64,000 nucleotides of DNA from Hymenobacter lapidiphilus (GTDB lineage: Bacteria > Bacteroidota > Bacteroidia > Cytophagales > Hymenobacteraceae): assembly GCF_003417065.2 (NCBI RefSeq), contig NZ_QVLT01000012.1, positions 62,001-126,000 on the forward strand. Reading direction: 5' to 3'. Shown here piece after piece: positions 17,980-26,524 of this stretch. The notes below the pieces were generated by a model. The model searched no databases. It was not told the DNA's origin and saw only the letters and a program-made list of their open reading frames with translations. How positions within the stretch are numbered: position 1 is the first letter of the stretch; every line of letters starts with the position of its first letter. The position numbers and the translations under genes were made by a program.

Positions 17980-20900
17980 TTGCAGGTTTCCGACTTCCTC
18001 AAGCTCTACCTCCTCGACCCCACCGTGCTGACCGTGGGCGCCCGCCTCAACCCGGTCACCCGCCGCTCACTCGGCAAGGCGGCCGACAAGCCCGAGGCCC
18101 CCGCCCGGCTGCATCTGCGCGGCCTGGTGGGCTCGCAGGATGCCGTACTAGCCGCGGCCCTGCACCACAACTACCCCCAGCAGCCCCAGCTCTTCATCCT
18201 CCACGACCGCGACGAGGCCGCCTACTTCCTGGCCGACCTCCAGCACCTGCTGCCCGACGAGGAACCCTTAATGTTCCCCAGCTCCTACAAGCGCCCCTAC
18301 GCCTTCGACGAGACGGAAAACGCCAACGTGCTCATGCGGGCGGAAGTGCTCAATCGGCTGAATACGCGGACCCAGAATGAGGCATCTTCCCAGGCTCCGG
18401 CCAAAGCTTCCGCCGCGGCTGCTACTGCTAAAGCTTCGCCCAACCAGCTTGCCGGGGCGGACTCGGCGGACGCTCCCGCGCTGAAGGAGAAGGAGCTAAC
18501 CGGCGCCCTCATCGTCACCTACCCCGAGGCCCTGTTCGAGAAGGTTATCAACAAGAAAAGTTTGGTGGCCAACACGTTTATCGTGAAGGTGGGCGACCGG
18601 CTGGATGTGAACTTCATCAGCGAGATGCTGGCCGAGTACGACTTCGAGCGGAGCGACTTCGTGTACGAGGCGGGCCAGTTCGCGGTGCGCGGCGGCATTG
18701 TGGACATCTTTAGCTACGCCAACGAGCTGCCCTACCGCATCGAGCTGTTCGGGGATGAGGTGGAGACGATTCGCACGTTTGACCCCGAGAGCCAGCTTTC
18801 GGTGGACAAGAAGAGCCAGGTGAGCATCATTCCCAACGTGCAGACCAAGCTGCTGCAGGAGACGCGGGAGGCCTTCCTCGACTTTATTCCGGGCGATACG
18901 GCCATTTGGGCCAAAGACCTGCGCCAGACGCTGGACGTGGTAACCGAGTCGTTTGAGCGGGCCGAAGCCAACTTCCAGCAGCTGATGGCGGGGGCCGCGG
19001 GCATGCAGATTGTGAGCAAGCCCGAGGATTTGTTTGAGTCGGGCAAGAGCTTTAAGAAGCTGCTGGAAGGGTTTGCGGTGGCCGAGTTCGGCAAGCGGTT
19101 CTATTTCAAGACCGGCGAGGATTTCCAGTTTACGGCCAAGCCCCAGCCCAGCTTCAACAAGGACTTCGGGCGGCTGGTGAAGAACCTGCACGAAAACCAG
19201 CTCAACGGCTACACCAATATTATTGCGGCCGAATCGGTGCGGCAGGCCGACCGGCTACGCACGATTTTCGACGAGCTGGACAACAACGTGCAATTCCAGC
19301 ACCTGCTGATGGGCCTGCGCGAGGGCTACATCGACGACACGCTGAAGCTGCTCGTGTACACCGACCACCAGCTGTTCGAGCGGTTCTACCGGGCCCAGGA
19401 GGGCCGCAAGTTCTCCAAGAAAAAAGCCCTGACCCTCAAGGAGCTGCGCACGCTGGTGCCTGGCGACTACGTGACTCACCAGGACTACGGCATTGCCCGG
19501 TTCGCGGGCCTCACCCAGGTCGAAATCAACGACCGGATGCAGGAGGCCATCCGGCTGATTTACCGCGACGATGACGTGCTCACGGTCAGCATTCACGCCC
19601 TGCACAAAATTGCCAAGTACTCGGGGGCCGAGGGCACGCCGCCCACCATGAGCAAGCTAGGCTCGCCGGAGTGGGAAAACAAGAAAAAGGCCGTCAAGAA
19701 GAAGGTGAAGGACATTGCCGCCGAACTGATTCGGCTGTATGCCAAGCGCAAAACGGCCCCCGGCCACGCCTTCGCTCGCGACTCGTTTATGCAGGCCGAA
19801 CTCGAATCGAGCTTCATTTACGAAGACACCCCCGACCAGGGCAAGGCCACCGAAGACGTGAAGCACGACATGGAGCAGCCCCACCCCATGGACCGGCTGA
19901 TATGCGGCGACGTGGGCTTCGGCAAGACGGAAATAGCCATTCGGGCCGCGTTTAAGTCGGTGGCCGATGGCAAGCAGGTGGCCGTGCTCGTGCCCACCAC
20001 CATCCTGGCCATGCAGCACTACAAAACGTTCCGCGAGCGGCTCTCCAACCTGCCCGTGACGGTGGAGTACGTGAACCGTTTCAAGAGCACCAAGCAGATT
20101 AAGGAGACGCTGGGCCGGGTGGCCGAGGGTAAAACCGACATCCTCATCGGCACCCACCGCCTCACCAACAAGGACATCAAGTTCAAGGACCTGGGCCTGC
20201 TCATCATTGATGAGGAGCAGAAGTTCGGCGTGAAAACCAAGGACAAGCTCAAGGAGCTGAAGGTGAACGTGGACACGCTCACACTCTCGGCCACGCCCAT
20301 TCCGCGTACCCTACACTTCTCGCTGATGGGCGCCCGCGACCTGAGCGTGATTGCCACGCCCCCGCCCAACCGCCAGCCAGTGCAAACCGAGCTGCACGTG
20401 TTCGACGAAACCCTGATTCGCGACGCCGTGGCCCGCGAGGTGAAGCGCGGCGGGCAGGTGTTTTTCGTGCACAACCGCGTGAAGGACATCGAGGAAATGG
20501 CCGCCATGATTCTGCGCCTCGTGCCCGATGCCCGCATCACCTACATTCATGGGCAGATGGAGGGCGACAAGCTCGAAAAGCGCATGATGAAATTCGTGGA
20601 TGGCGACTACGACGTGCTGGTGAGCACCAACCTCATCGAAAGCGGCCTCGACATTGCCAACGCCAACACCATCATCATCAACCGCGCCCACATGCACGGC
20701 CTGAGCGACCTGCACCAGATGCGGGGCCGCGTGGGCCGCTCCAACAAAAAGGCCTACTGCTACCTGCTCACGCCCCCGGTGGCCGGTTTGCCCTCCGATG
20801 CCCGCAAGCGCCTGAGCACGCTCGAAGAATTCTCCGACCTCGGCGACGGTTTCAAGGTGGCCATGCGCGACCTCGACATCCGGGGCGCGGGCAACCTGCT

Positions 20901-21528
20901 GGGCGGCGAGCAGTCGGGTTTCATCAACGATTTGGGCTTCGAAACCTACCACCAGATTCTCGACGAGGCCGTGACCGAGCTCAAGGAAACCGAGTTCCGC
21001 GACCTGTTCCTCGGCGACCCCACCCAGCGCCTGCAGCAGGCCGCCGCCACGGCCGGCCCCCAGGAGTGCAACATCGAAACCGACCTGCAGGTCCTCATCC
21101 CCGACAGCTACGTAAGCAACGTGTCGGAGCGGCTGCAGCTCTACAGCAAGCTCGATCGGGCCAAAGGACCCGAGCAGCTGCGCAAGCTGCTGGCCGGCAT
21201 GGTCGACCGCTTCGGCCCCATGCCCGAGGAGGTCGAGCAGTTGGCCGACATCGTGCGCCTGCGCTGGCAGGGCCGCCACGCCGGTTTCGAGCGCCTCACC
21301 TACAAGAAGAACGTGCTTAAAGGCTACATCGCGGCCGAAAACAACGCGGCCTACTTCCAGAGCGACACTTTCGGCAACATCCTCTCCTACGTGCAGACCC
21401 ACCCCAACTCGGCCAGCATGAAGGAGCGCAAGCAGCAGCTCGTCCTCAGCCTCGAAAACGTGACCAGCGTGGCCGCCGCCAAACGTCTGCTCAGCGAGCT
21501 AGGCAGCGAGGAGCCGGTGGGGGTGTAG
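17980..21528 (+). CDS. mfd: Transcription-repair coupling factor Mfd
   Basis: An 1182-residue helicase-like ATPase that removes RNA polymerase stalled at DNA damage and recruits UvrA. The N-terminal UvrB-like part includes AVRGGIVDIFSY. The RNA polymerase interaction domain has GDYVTHQDYGIARFAG. The ATPase has Walker A (CGDVGFGKTE, about residue 643), the DEEQ box (about 744), SATPIPRTL and QMRGRVGRS. The start is a TTG at 17980; a stop at 17965 rules out a longer form. About residues 128-175 are an Ala/Ser/Lys-rich insertion with little sequence complexity. The last 71 codons are duplicated 988 bp downstream. Confidence 0.97.
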   Translation: MQVSDFLKLYLLDPTVLTVGARLNPVTRRSLGKAADKPEAPARLHLRGLVGSQDAVLAAALHHNYPQQPQLFILHDRDEAAYFLADLQHLLPDEEPLMFPSSYKRPYAFDETENANVLMRAEVLNRLNTRTQNEASSQAPAKASAAAATAKASPNQLAGADSADAPALKEKELTGALIVTYPEALFEKVINKKSLVANTFIVKVGDRLDVNFISEMLAEYDFERSDFVYEAGQFAVRGGIVDIFSYANELPYRIELFGDEVETIRTFDPESQLSVDKKSQVSIIPNVQTKLLQETREAFLDFIPGDTAIWAKDLRQTLDVVTESFERAEANFQQLMAGAAGMQIVSKPEDLFESGKSFKKLLEGFAVAEFGKRFYFKTGEDFQFTAKPQPSFNKDFGRLVKNLHENQLNGYTNIIAAESVRQADRLRTIFDELDNNVQFQHLLMGLREGYIDDTLKLLVYTDHQLFERFYRAQEGRKFSKKKALTLKELRTLVPGDYVTHQDYGIARFAGLTQVEINDRMQEAIRLIYRDDDVLTVSIHALHKIAKYSGAEGTPPTMSKLGSPEWENKKKAVKKKVKDIAAELIRLYAKRKTAPGHAFARDSFMQAELESSFIYEDTPDQGKATEDVKHDMEQPHPMDRLICGDVGFGKTEIAIRAAFKSVADGKQVAVLVPTTILAMQHYKTFRERLSNLPVTVEYVNRFKSTKQIKETLGRVAEGKTDILIGTHRLTNKDIKFKDLGLLIIDEEQKFGVKTKDKLKELKVNVDTLTLSATPIPRTLHFSLMGARDLSVIATPPPNRQPVQTELHVFDETLIRDAVAREVKRGGQVFFVHNRVKDIEEMAAMILRLVPDARITYIHGQMEGDKLEKRMMKFVDGDYDVLVSTNLIESGLDIANANTIIINRAHMHGLSDLHQMRGRVGRSNKKAYCYLLTPPVAGLPSDARKRLSTLEEFSDLGDGFKVAMRDLDIRGAGNLLGGEQSGFINDLGFETYHQILDEAVTELKETEFRDLFLGDPTQRLQQAAATAGPQECNIETDLQVLIPDSYVSNVSERLQLYSKLDRAKGPEQLRKLLAGMVDRFGPMPEEVEQLADIVRLRWQGRHAGFERLTYKKNVLKGYIAAENNAAYFQSDTFGNILSYVQTHPNSASMKERKQQLVLSLENVTSVAAAKRLLSELGSEEPVGV
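21315..21528 (+). repeat. Copy 1 of a duplicated mfd 3' end
   Basis: The last 214 nt of the mfd gene (71 codons including stop) match 22303-22516. Ten positions differ, all synonymous, including TAG against TAA. The similarity stops exactly at the stop codon and near a GCT-AAAGG junction upstream. Confidence 0.9.
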
Positions 21529-21669
21529 CGCGAAGGAGCGAATGTGCTCCTGCTTTTGTTGCCTACTAGCTGACAACAAGCGGACGCTGGTGGATATCAT
21601 CCCTATCCGCGGCTGCTTGTTACTTCGTCCGGCAAATTGTAGCTTGCTCTACTCACACCCCTACAAATC

Positions 21670-22062
21670 GTGGCACAACTCAAATACCGGGGCACCTTAG
21701 CAGGCCCAAACGGCAAAATGATGGAAGTAGGCTTATCCCTGCTTTCCTACCGCGACGAGGACTTGCATGTCATCTTCTCACCCGCGCTGGATATGTTCGG
21801 CTACGGCCATACTGAGAAGGAAGCCCGGAACTCCTTCGATGAGACGCTGGAAGAATTCATCCGCTACACCGGCAATAAGCAGACCTTACAGAACGAGTTG
21901 GTTCGCCTGGGCTGGAAAGCAGCCGGCCGGGCCAGTAAGCGCACCTATAAGGCTCCCGAGTTTAGCCGTTTGCTTCGCCAGAACGACCAGCTTCAGGATA
22001 TAGTAAACCACAAGGATTTCCGGAAATATGACCGGAAGGTGGAGTTGCCGGTGCTGGCCTGA
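21670..22062 (+). CDS. hicB: HicB family antitoxin
   Basis: A 130-residue antitoxin that should bind and neutralise HicA. The N-terminal part is a HicB-type partial RNase H-like fold (HVIFSPALDMFGYGHTEKEA). The C-terminal part, VELPVLA and the basic stretch before it, probably contains the DNA-binding or toxin-contact region. The GTG at 21670 starts MAQLKYRGT. The stop overlaps the hicA start (TGATG), the usual coupled arrangement. It is in reversed order relative to the common hicA-hicB order, but HicB-first loci are well known. Confidence 0.85.
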   Translation: MAQLKYRGTLAGPNGKMMEVGLSLLSYRDEDLHVIFSPALDMFGYGHTEKEARNSFDETLEEFIRYTGNKQTLQNELVRLGWKAAGRASKRTYKAPEFSRLLRQNDQLQDIVNHKDFRKYDRKVELPVLA

Positions 22063-22298
22063 TGACTATCAAGACGCTTCGTAATGTGAGCATTCGCGAC
22101 TACCGCACGTTTCTGGAGCGCGTGGGCTGCCAATGCATCCGGACCAAGGGCGGCCACGAGCACTGGACCCGCAAAGACCTTAACCGGCCGCTCACTTTCC
22201 AAACGCATATCGACCCCGTACCGGAGTTCATTCTCAAAAACGGCCTTCGGACGCTGGGCATGAGCAAAGAGGAGTTTTGGGCTACGCTTGAACAGTAG
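22062..22298 (+). CDS. hicA: HicA family mRNA interferase toxin
   Basis: A 78-residue toxin, the normal size for HicA, which folds like a dsRNA-binding domain and cuts mRNA in a ribosome-independent way. The catalytic His is expected at KGGHEHW, residue 32. The end, GLRTLGMSKEEFW, is also family-typical. It overlaps hicB by one base. The pair lies inside the duplicated mfd region. Confidence 0.9.
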   Translation: MTIKTLRNVSIRDYRTFLERVGCQCIRTKGGHEHWTRKDLNRPLTFQTHIDPVPEFILKNGLRTLGMSKEEFWATLEQ

Positions 22299-22302
22299 CA
22301 AA

Positions 22303-22516
22303 GCTCAAAGGCTACATCGCGGCCGAAAACAACGCGGCCTACTTCCAGAGCGACACCTTCGGCAACATCCTCTCCTACGTGCAGACCCACCCCAACTCGG
22401 CCAGCATGAAGGAGCGCAAGCAGCAGCTCGTCCTCAGCCTCGAAAACGTAACCAGCGTAGCCGCCGCCAAGCGCCTGCTCAGCGAGTTAGGCAGCGAGGA
22501 GCCAGTAGGGGTGTAA
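22303..22516 (+). pseudogene. Fragment: second copy of the mfd 3' end
   Basis: This 214-nt stretch encodes the last 71 codons of Mfd in frame, ending in TAA, but it has no start codon or upstream Mfd sequence. It is about 95% identical to the end of mfd with only synonymous differences. It appears to be the displaced original end, or an imported extra end, left after a recombination event. Confidence 0.9.
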
Positions 22517-22599
22517 TAGCGGAAATTCACGAAATATATAGGCACTTCGACTACTGTCGGAGTACCTATTTTTATGCGCACCCATTTTACCTAACTGCC

Positions 22600-22950
22600 A
22601 TGCCCTTGATGTCACAAGATGAGCTACGTCGACTATTCATGCCTGAGGCAGTAAGGGGTGAAGCTATAGTAGCATTAGCAAGGACATTGGCAGCAGCGGC
22701 CAAAGTAAATTTCGTAATGCCCCGTCTCCATATGTACGACGTTTATAGCACCAGACTTGACCTGTCACGGAAGGTAACTGGGGACTGGTATGAAGGCCTT
22801 GCCGAAACGGTACAGTCGCTGGAAGAAAGCCAGCTGACAGAAGTTCGGCTCATTGAAACAGAACTGGCAGAAGGTGATTGTATCCTCTTCACTGACCCAG
22901 CTATTGACAAGGTGCTGGGAGTTATTTATTTCAACGAAAAAATCGCCTAA
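22600..22950 (+). CDS. Hypothetical protein in the mfd accessory patch
   Basis: A 116-residue protein with no motif that I recognise. The ATG at 22600 (MPLMSQDELRR) or 22609 is likely, since the upstream frame only crosses the mfd fragment. Base use is less G+C-rich than in the neighbours, which fits horizontal transfer. It follows the mfd fragment on the same strand as hicBA, with a 17-bp hairpin after its stop. It could be a third gene of the imported segment. Confidence 0.55.
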   Translation: MPLMSQDELRRLFMPEAVRGEAIVALARTLAAAAKVNFVMPRLHMYDVYSTRLDLSRKVTGDWYEGLAETVQSLEESQLTEVRLIETELAEGDCILFTDPAIDKVLGVIYFNEKIA

Positions 22951-22984
22951 TTCAGTCTGAAAATGAGCCTTATAAATAGCTCAA

Positions 22985-23031
22985 ACCCATACAGAAATAC
23001 TGAAAGCTAGGCGAAGTATTTCTGTATGGGT
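22985..23031. terminator. Hairpin with 17-bp perfect arms
   Basis: ACCCATACAGAAATACT faces its complement across a 13-nt loop. It lies 34 bp after the hypothetical gene and may act as its terminator, though a T-run is missing. Confidence 0.5.
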
Positions 23032-23032
23032 C

Positions 23033-23140
23033 CAGATGCGGAGCAATGGTTTCGGCCCACTCCACTTTGGCTTTGCCGGCGCGATAATAACCGCCCTACC
23101 ACAACCCACGCCACCGCGTTTCCTAGGGGTCGGTAAGGGC
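23033..23140. repeat. Dispersed imperfect repeat, copy A
   Basis: About 105 bp, roughly three quarters identical by eye to 27317-27419, with a short gap. Shared blocks include CAATGGT, TTTGGCTTTG and GTCGGTAA. Both copies are intergenic. Confidence 0.55.
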
Positions 23141-23177
23141 GCGGCTAAACAAACCCGTAACGCGGCAAGTTGGGGCT

Positions 23178-23219
23178 ACCCTATACGAAGTTTGGCTACC
23201 GACGCTCCCCGTATAGGGT
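23178..23219. repeat. Short inverted repeat after the DUF5615 gene
   Basis: ACCCTATAC and GTATAGGGT are 9-bp arms. The right arm overlaps the end of the toxin gene on the minus strand; it may be a weak terminator. Confidence 0.35.
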
Positions 23220-23543
23220 CAGGCAGTGCGTGTCTGTGTCGGGGGCCAGCTCGGCTACTATCGTGGCTTGGTGCTGCCGCAGCAGCGTGGCCAGGGCGGC
23301 AGTGGGCAGGTTGCCTACCCGCAAGAGGAGCACTTTGGGCGGGGCTCCGTAGAGCGTGCTCAGCTCAATAAAGTCCTCGTCATGGGTCACGATGATGAAA
23401 TCGTGCTGCCGGGCGTACTCCCAAATCAGACGGTCGGTTTTACCCAGCAGCCCCAACCGCCGCACCTGTTCCGAGCAGGGGAAAGATTCGGTCAACAGGG
23501 CCACTACCCGGTAAGAAATGTTCTCGTCGAGCAGCAGTTTCAT
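23196..23543 (-). CDS. DUF5615 family PIN-like toxin
   Basis: A 115-residue protein with PIN-like acidic residues: LLLDENISYR near the start (Asp-Glu) and IIVTHDEDFIEL in the middle. This matches DUF5615, a predicted RNase-like toxin family paired with DUF433. The ATG at 23543 (MKLLLDEN) overlaps the stop of the DUF433 gene by 4 nt, so the longer frame to 23837 is not used. Predicted to act on RNA; the target is unknown. Confidence 0.85.
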   Translation of the reverse strand: MKLLLDENISYRVVALLTESFPCSEQVRRLGLLGKTDRLIWEYARQHDFIIVTHDEDFIELSTLYGAPPKVLLLRVGNLPTAALATLLRQHQATIVAELAPDTDTHCLTLYGERR

Positions 23544-23761
23544 CCGGCAATACGCAGGTACCGTTCCCGGTCGGCGGCATAGAGCAGGCAGGCCTGAATC
23601 TGATGTTGCGTCAGCTCCGGGAAGTCCTCCTGAATCTCCGCTATGGTTTGGCCGTGGCCCAGCCAGCCCAGCACATCGGCCACGCTGATGCGCGTACCCG
23701 TAATGCACGGCCGCCCGAAGCGTACTTCGGGGTTGATAGAAATATGCGCGTAGTAGTCCAT
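23540..23761 (-). CDS. DUF433 family antitoxin
   Basis: A 73-residue DUF433 protein (GRPCITGTRISVADVLGWL, with the DFPELTQHQIQACLLY helix). These proteins have a helix-turn-helix-like fold and pair with DUF5615 toxins. The two genes overlap by 4 nt, so translation is coupled. Binding to its own promoter is expected but no operator was identified. Confidence 0.88.
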   Translation of the reverse strand: MDYYAHISINPEVRFGRPCITGTRISVADVLGWLGHGQTIAEIQEDFPELTQHQIQACLLYAADRERYLRIAG

Positions 23762-23869
23762 ACGAAAGAGGGCTTTCCCAAATATGCCGAATATTTCCTA
23801 GCCGCCAGTCGGGACTGTCACTCCGCCACTTCATCAACAGCCGTTACCACCTCGCCAGCGGGGCTGGTT

Positions 23870-24052
23870 GAACCTGTCGCGCCGCACACGCAACCTACTA
23901 CACGGCCATTCGAACCTATAACGCGGCGTATTGAACCCGTAACGCGGTCAATCCAACCCATAACGCGCGCAATCGAACCCATAACGCGCGCAATCGAACC
24001 CATAACGCGGCCGGACGAACCTATAACGCGGCCGAATCAAGCTGCTACGTAG
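23870..24052. repeat. 21-bp direct tandem repeat array
   Basis: About eight adjoining, imperfect 21-nt units of the form (G/C)AACCYATAACGCGG plus 7 variable bases, with a shortened last unit. It stays open in the frame that reads EPITRAI-like heptads, but no start codon exists in that frame after the DUF433 gene, so coding is doubtful. It has no spacers and is not a CRISPR array. Confidence 0.85.
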
Positions 24053-24215
24053 GGTTTCGATGCCGCCACGCGGGCCGGCGACCCTACCGCGTGCATCAGG
24101 GCTGAAATATAGTGGAGCCTCCCAGCGCTACCTTCTCCACTATCCTCTATATTACGCCGACAAACTCCCTAACCCTCATACCCTTATAAACAATATCCAA
24201 CGGGCGAAGCTGGCG

Positions 24216-24866
24216 ATGCTCCAAGCCACCCTGGCCGTGCTCGACCAGCACGCCGCGCTCTACGCCACCAACAAGGCCCTCGGCAAAGCCCACGACGAGC
24301 TGGCCGCCCTCGTCGCGGCCCTCGACCCCACCGCCGACCGCCAGCGCAACGCCGCCACCCCCGCCCAACCCGGCGCCGTGAAAAAGCAAACCAAGCAGCT
24401 GCTGGCCCGCCGCGCCGCCGAAGTCGCTGCCGCCCTGCTCGCCCTCGCCGACGAGCGCGACGACATCACCCTCCACACCGACGCCGACTACACCGAAAAG
24501 CAGCTCCTGCGCCAACCCGATGCCGACCTGCTCCGCATCAGCAGCAACCTCCACGCCCGGGCCACCGAGCACGCCAAGCCCCTCGCCCAGCAGGACGTCA
24601 CGCCCCAGGAGCTCACCGACCTGAGCGCCGCCATCAGCACCTTCCAGCAGGAGCTCACCACGCCCCGCACCACCATTGCCACCGGCAAGGCCCTCAAGCA
24701 GCAAATGTCCGCCGATCTGCGCCAGGCCAACAACCTGCTCCGCAGCCGCATCGATAAGTACCTGCTGCGCTACCAGCGCCCCCAGACCGCCTTCTACTCC
24801 GCCTACCAGTCGGCCCGCCAAACCATCAACACCGCCGCCCGCTCCCCCAAGTCCCCAGCCATATAG
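24216..24866 (+). CDS. Hypothetical coiled-coil protein
   Basis: A 216-residue protein with many Ala, Leu, Lys and Asp and clear heptad patterns, so long helices or coiled coils are predicted. No signal peptide, membrane helix or catalytic motif is seen. The start is uncertain: ATG at 24216 (MLQATLAVLDQH) is used, but the frame is open to 24060. The stretch before it lies in the 21-bp repeat region. The biased composition is preserved on the sense strand only, supporting a real protein. Confidence 0.6.
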   Translation: MLQATLAVLDQHAALYATNKALGKAHDELAALVAALDPTADRQRNAATPAQPGAVKKQTKQLLARRAAEVAAALLALADERDDITLHTDADYTEKQLLRQPDADLLRISSNLHARATEHAKPLAQQDVTPQELTDLSAAISTFQQELTTPRTTIATGKALKQQMSADLRQANNLLRSRIDKYLLRYQRPQTAFYSAYQSARQTINTAARSPKSPAI

Positions 24867-24889
24867 GGCATAACCAGCAGCTAGTTTTA

Positions 24890-25043
24890 GAAGCTGTTTG
24901 CAAAGTCAACAGAACGTCATGCTGAGCTTGTCGAAGCATCTCTACCGCTTCGTTGGATGACTGCTACGAAGCGGTAGAGATGCTTCGACTTCGCGGACGC
25001 CAGATAAAGCATGACCTTCTGTTGACTTTGCAACCAGCTTCTT
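24890..25043. repeat. GTCATGCTGA-type long inverted repeat
   Basis: Imperfect arms run from AGAAGCTG to the matching CAGCTTCT, with an inner stem TAGAGATGCTTCG. It lies between convergent genes (coiled-coil and fasciclin). Confidence 0.75.
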
Positions 25044-25097
25044 AGCTTCCTGGTCTGCCACGCAAGTCAGCGTTGGTGCCAACCAGCCCCCGACCCC

Positions 25098-25134
25098 ACA
25101 AAAAAAGGCCGCCCGAATCGGGCGGCCTTTTTTA
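25098..25134. terminator. Bidirectional terminator beside the fasciclin gene
   Basis: An A-run, a GGCCGCCCGA stem with a complementary partner, and a T-run. It lies between the coiled-coil and fasciclin genes. Confidence 0.88.
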
Positions 25135-25150
25135 CGCTGAATTCCGGCGC

Positions 25151-25690
25151 TTATTTGGCGGGCATCAGCACGGTATCAATGGAGTGCACCACGCCGTTGG
25201 TGGTCTTGATATCTGCTTTCGTGACGGTGGCCTTGCCACCTTTGGCATCCGTGAGGGTCACGGTGCCGTCTTTCATGCCCACGGTCAGCGACTCGCCCTG
25301 CACCGTCTTCACTACCTGACCGTCCTTGAGGTCGGCGGCCATCACGTTGCCGGCTACTACATGGTAAGCCAGCAGGTTGGCCAGTTTCTTTTTGTTGGCG
25401 GGCTCCAGCAGCGTGTTCACGGTGCCGGCGGGCAGCTTGTCGAAGGCCGCGTTATCGGGGGCGAATACCGTGTAGGGGCCGGCGCCCTTGGCCTGGTCGG
25501 CGAGGCCGGCGGCACCCAGCGCCTTAAGCAGCGTGCTGTGGTTGGGCGAAAGCGCCGCGCTGGCGGCCAGGTCTTTGCCGGTCGAAGCCGTGGCAGCAGG
25601 AGAAGCCATGGTTTGGGCCGAAGCCACGCCGGTTGCGCCTACATACAGTAGCCCGGCCAGCAGAAGGGAGAACAATGGTTGCTTTTTCAT
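25151..25690 (-). CDS. Secreted fasciclin (FAS1) domain protein
   Basis: A 179-residue protein. A signal peptide (about 1-24, MKKQPLFSLLLAGLLYVG) precedes one FAS1 domain, identified by GPYTVFAPDNAAFDKL, LLAYHVVAGNVMA and NGVVHSIDTVLMP. FAS1 proteins are exported and often take part in adhesion. The ATG at 25690 is chosen because the upstream part lacks a signal-like start. Confidence 0.92.
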   Translation of the reverse strand: MKKQPLFSLLLAGLLYVGATGVASAQTMASPAATASTGKDLAASAALSPNHSTLLKALGAAGLADQAKGAGPYTVFAPDNAAFDKLPAGTVNTLLEPANKKKLANLLAYHVVAGNVMAADLKDGQVVKTVQGESLTVGMKDGTVTLTDAKGGKATVTKADIKTTNGVVHSIDTVLMPAK

Positions 25691-25957
25691 AGGAGTTTGG
25701 AAGGAGTTGGGGATTGGTGAAAGGTTGGGTGCCAAAGCACGCAGTCGTTTTCAACAGCTGGCAGCCAGGATTGTCGCTGATTGCCAAAATCTTGTAAATG
25801 AAGCAGTAAGCCTGTTCCGGTAGCTTCGGCTACCAGCCCGGCCCCGCCGGCCGTTTTTTAGCCGCCTTCCGATTCTGGTCTGCTCCGCCACTACCGGCCG
25901 CCGCTAACCCGCAACGCATTGGTGCCGTACCGATAAGCTTCACTACTCCCCTATCCC

Positions 25958-26524
25958 ATGCAAAAGTCTCTGTTTGTCGCCGGCGCCTTCGCCCTGAGCT
26001 TAGCCGCCTGTAGTCCGGAAAAAACCACCGAAACCACCACCCCACCGGTAGCCACCGCCCCAACGCCCGCCACCCCCGCCGATGCTTCGGCCGGCGTCGA
26101 GCGAGCCGAAGTGGCCGCGCCGGCAGCGCCCGCTACCCCGGCCCTAGCTACTCAGCCCGGCCCCAGAGGCAGCCAGGTAGCCCTCACCAAAGTGCGCGTC
26201 ATCGGCGACATTATGACTGTGGAGCTGCAGGCCTCCCTGCCTCCCACCATGGATTCCAACAGCGAAACCGTGCGCGCCGACATCGATCAGGTGTCCTACA
26301 TCGACGATGCCACCGCGCGCAAGTACAACGTGCTCAAAGACCAAACCGGCCTCTACATGGCCCTGCCGCTCGACTACAGCAAAAAAAGCGTGTCGGTGAG
26401 TGCGCGCAAAGCCGGCCCGGGCATCATGACCTTCAAGTTTCCGGCCCCGCCCGCTACCAGCAGCACCATTTCGCTAAGTCTGCCGGGTATGGGTTCCTTC
26501 GACGGTATTGCTATCCAGCGATGA
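25958..26524 (+). CDS. Hypothetical lipoprotein, coupled to an OmpA-like gene
   Basis: A 188-residue protein with a lipoprotein signal peptide and lipobox LSLAAC at about residue 19. A Thr/Pro/Ala-rich linker follows, then an unrecognised beta-rich domain with repeated VSV and SLS strands. The stop overlaps the next gene's start (ATGA), so it is probably made together with the OmpA-like lipoprotein. It has no family match that I can name. Confidence 0.7.
   Translation: MQKSLFVAGAFALSLAACSPEKTTETTTPPVATAPTPATPADASAGVERAEVAAPAAPATPALATQPGPRGSQVALTKVRVIGDIMTVELQASLPPTMDSNSETVRADIDQVSYIDDATARKYNVLKDQTGLYMALPLDYSKKSVSVSARKAGPGIMTFKFPAPPATSSTISLSLPGMGSFDGIAIQR

Noticed and set aside
22288..22599. 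Longer start of the 116-residue gene
   Set aside because: The upstream part reads out of frame through the mfd fragment and gives low-complexity, Arg-rich sequence.
23603..24052. Plus-strand frame covering the 21-bp tandem repeat
   Set aside because: It starts within the antisense of DUF433 and has no start codon after that gene; the repeat is more likely non-coding.
23870..24052. CRISPR array
   Set aside because: Units adjoin with no unique spacers and no cas genes are near.
24147..24821. Gly/Val-rich minus-strand frame
   Set aside because: Antisense of the coiled-coil gene; its composition is what reverse-complemented Ala/Leu-rich codons give.
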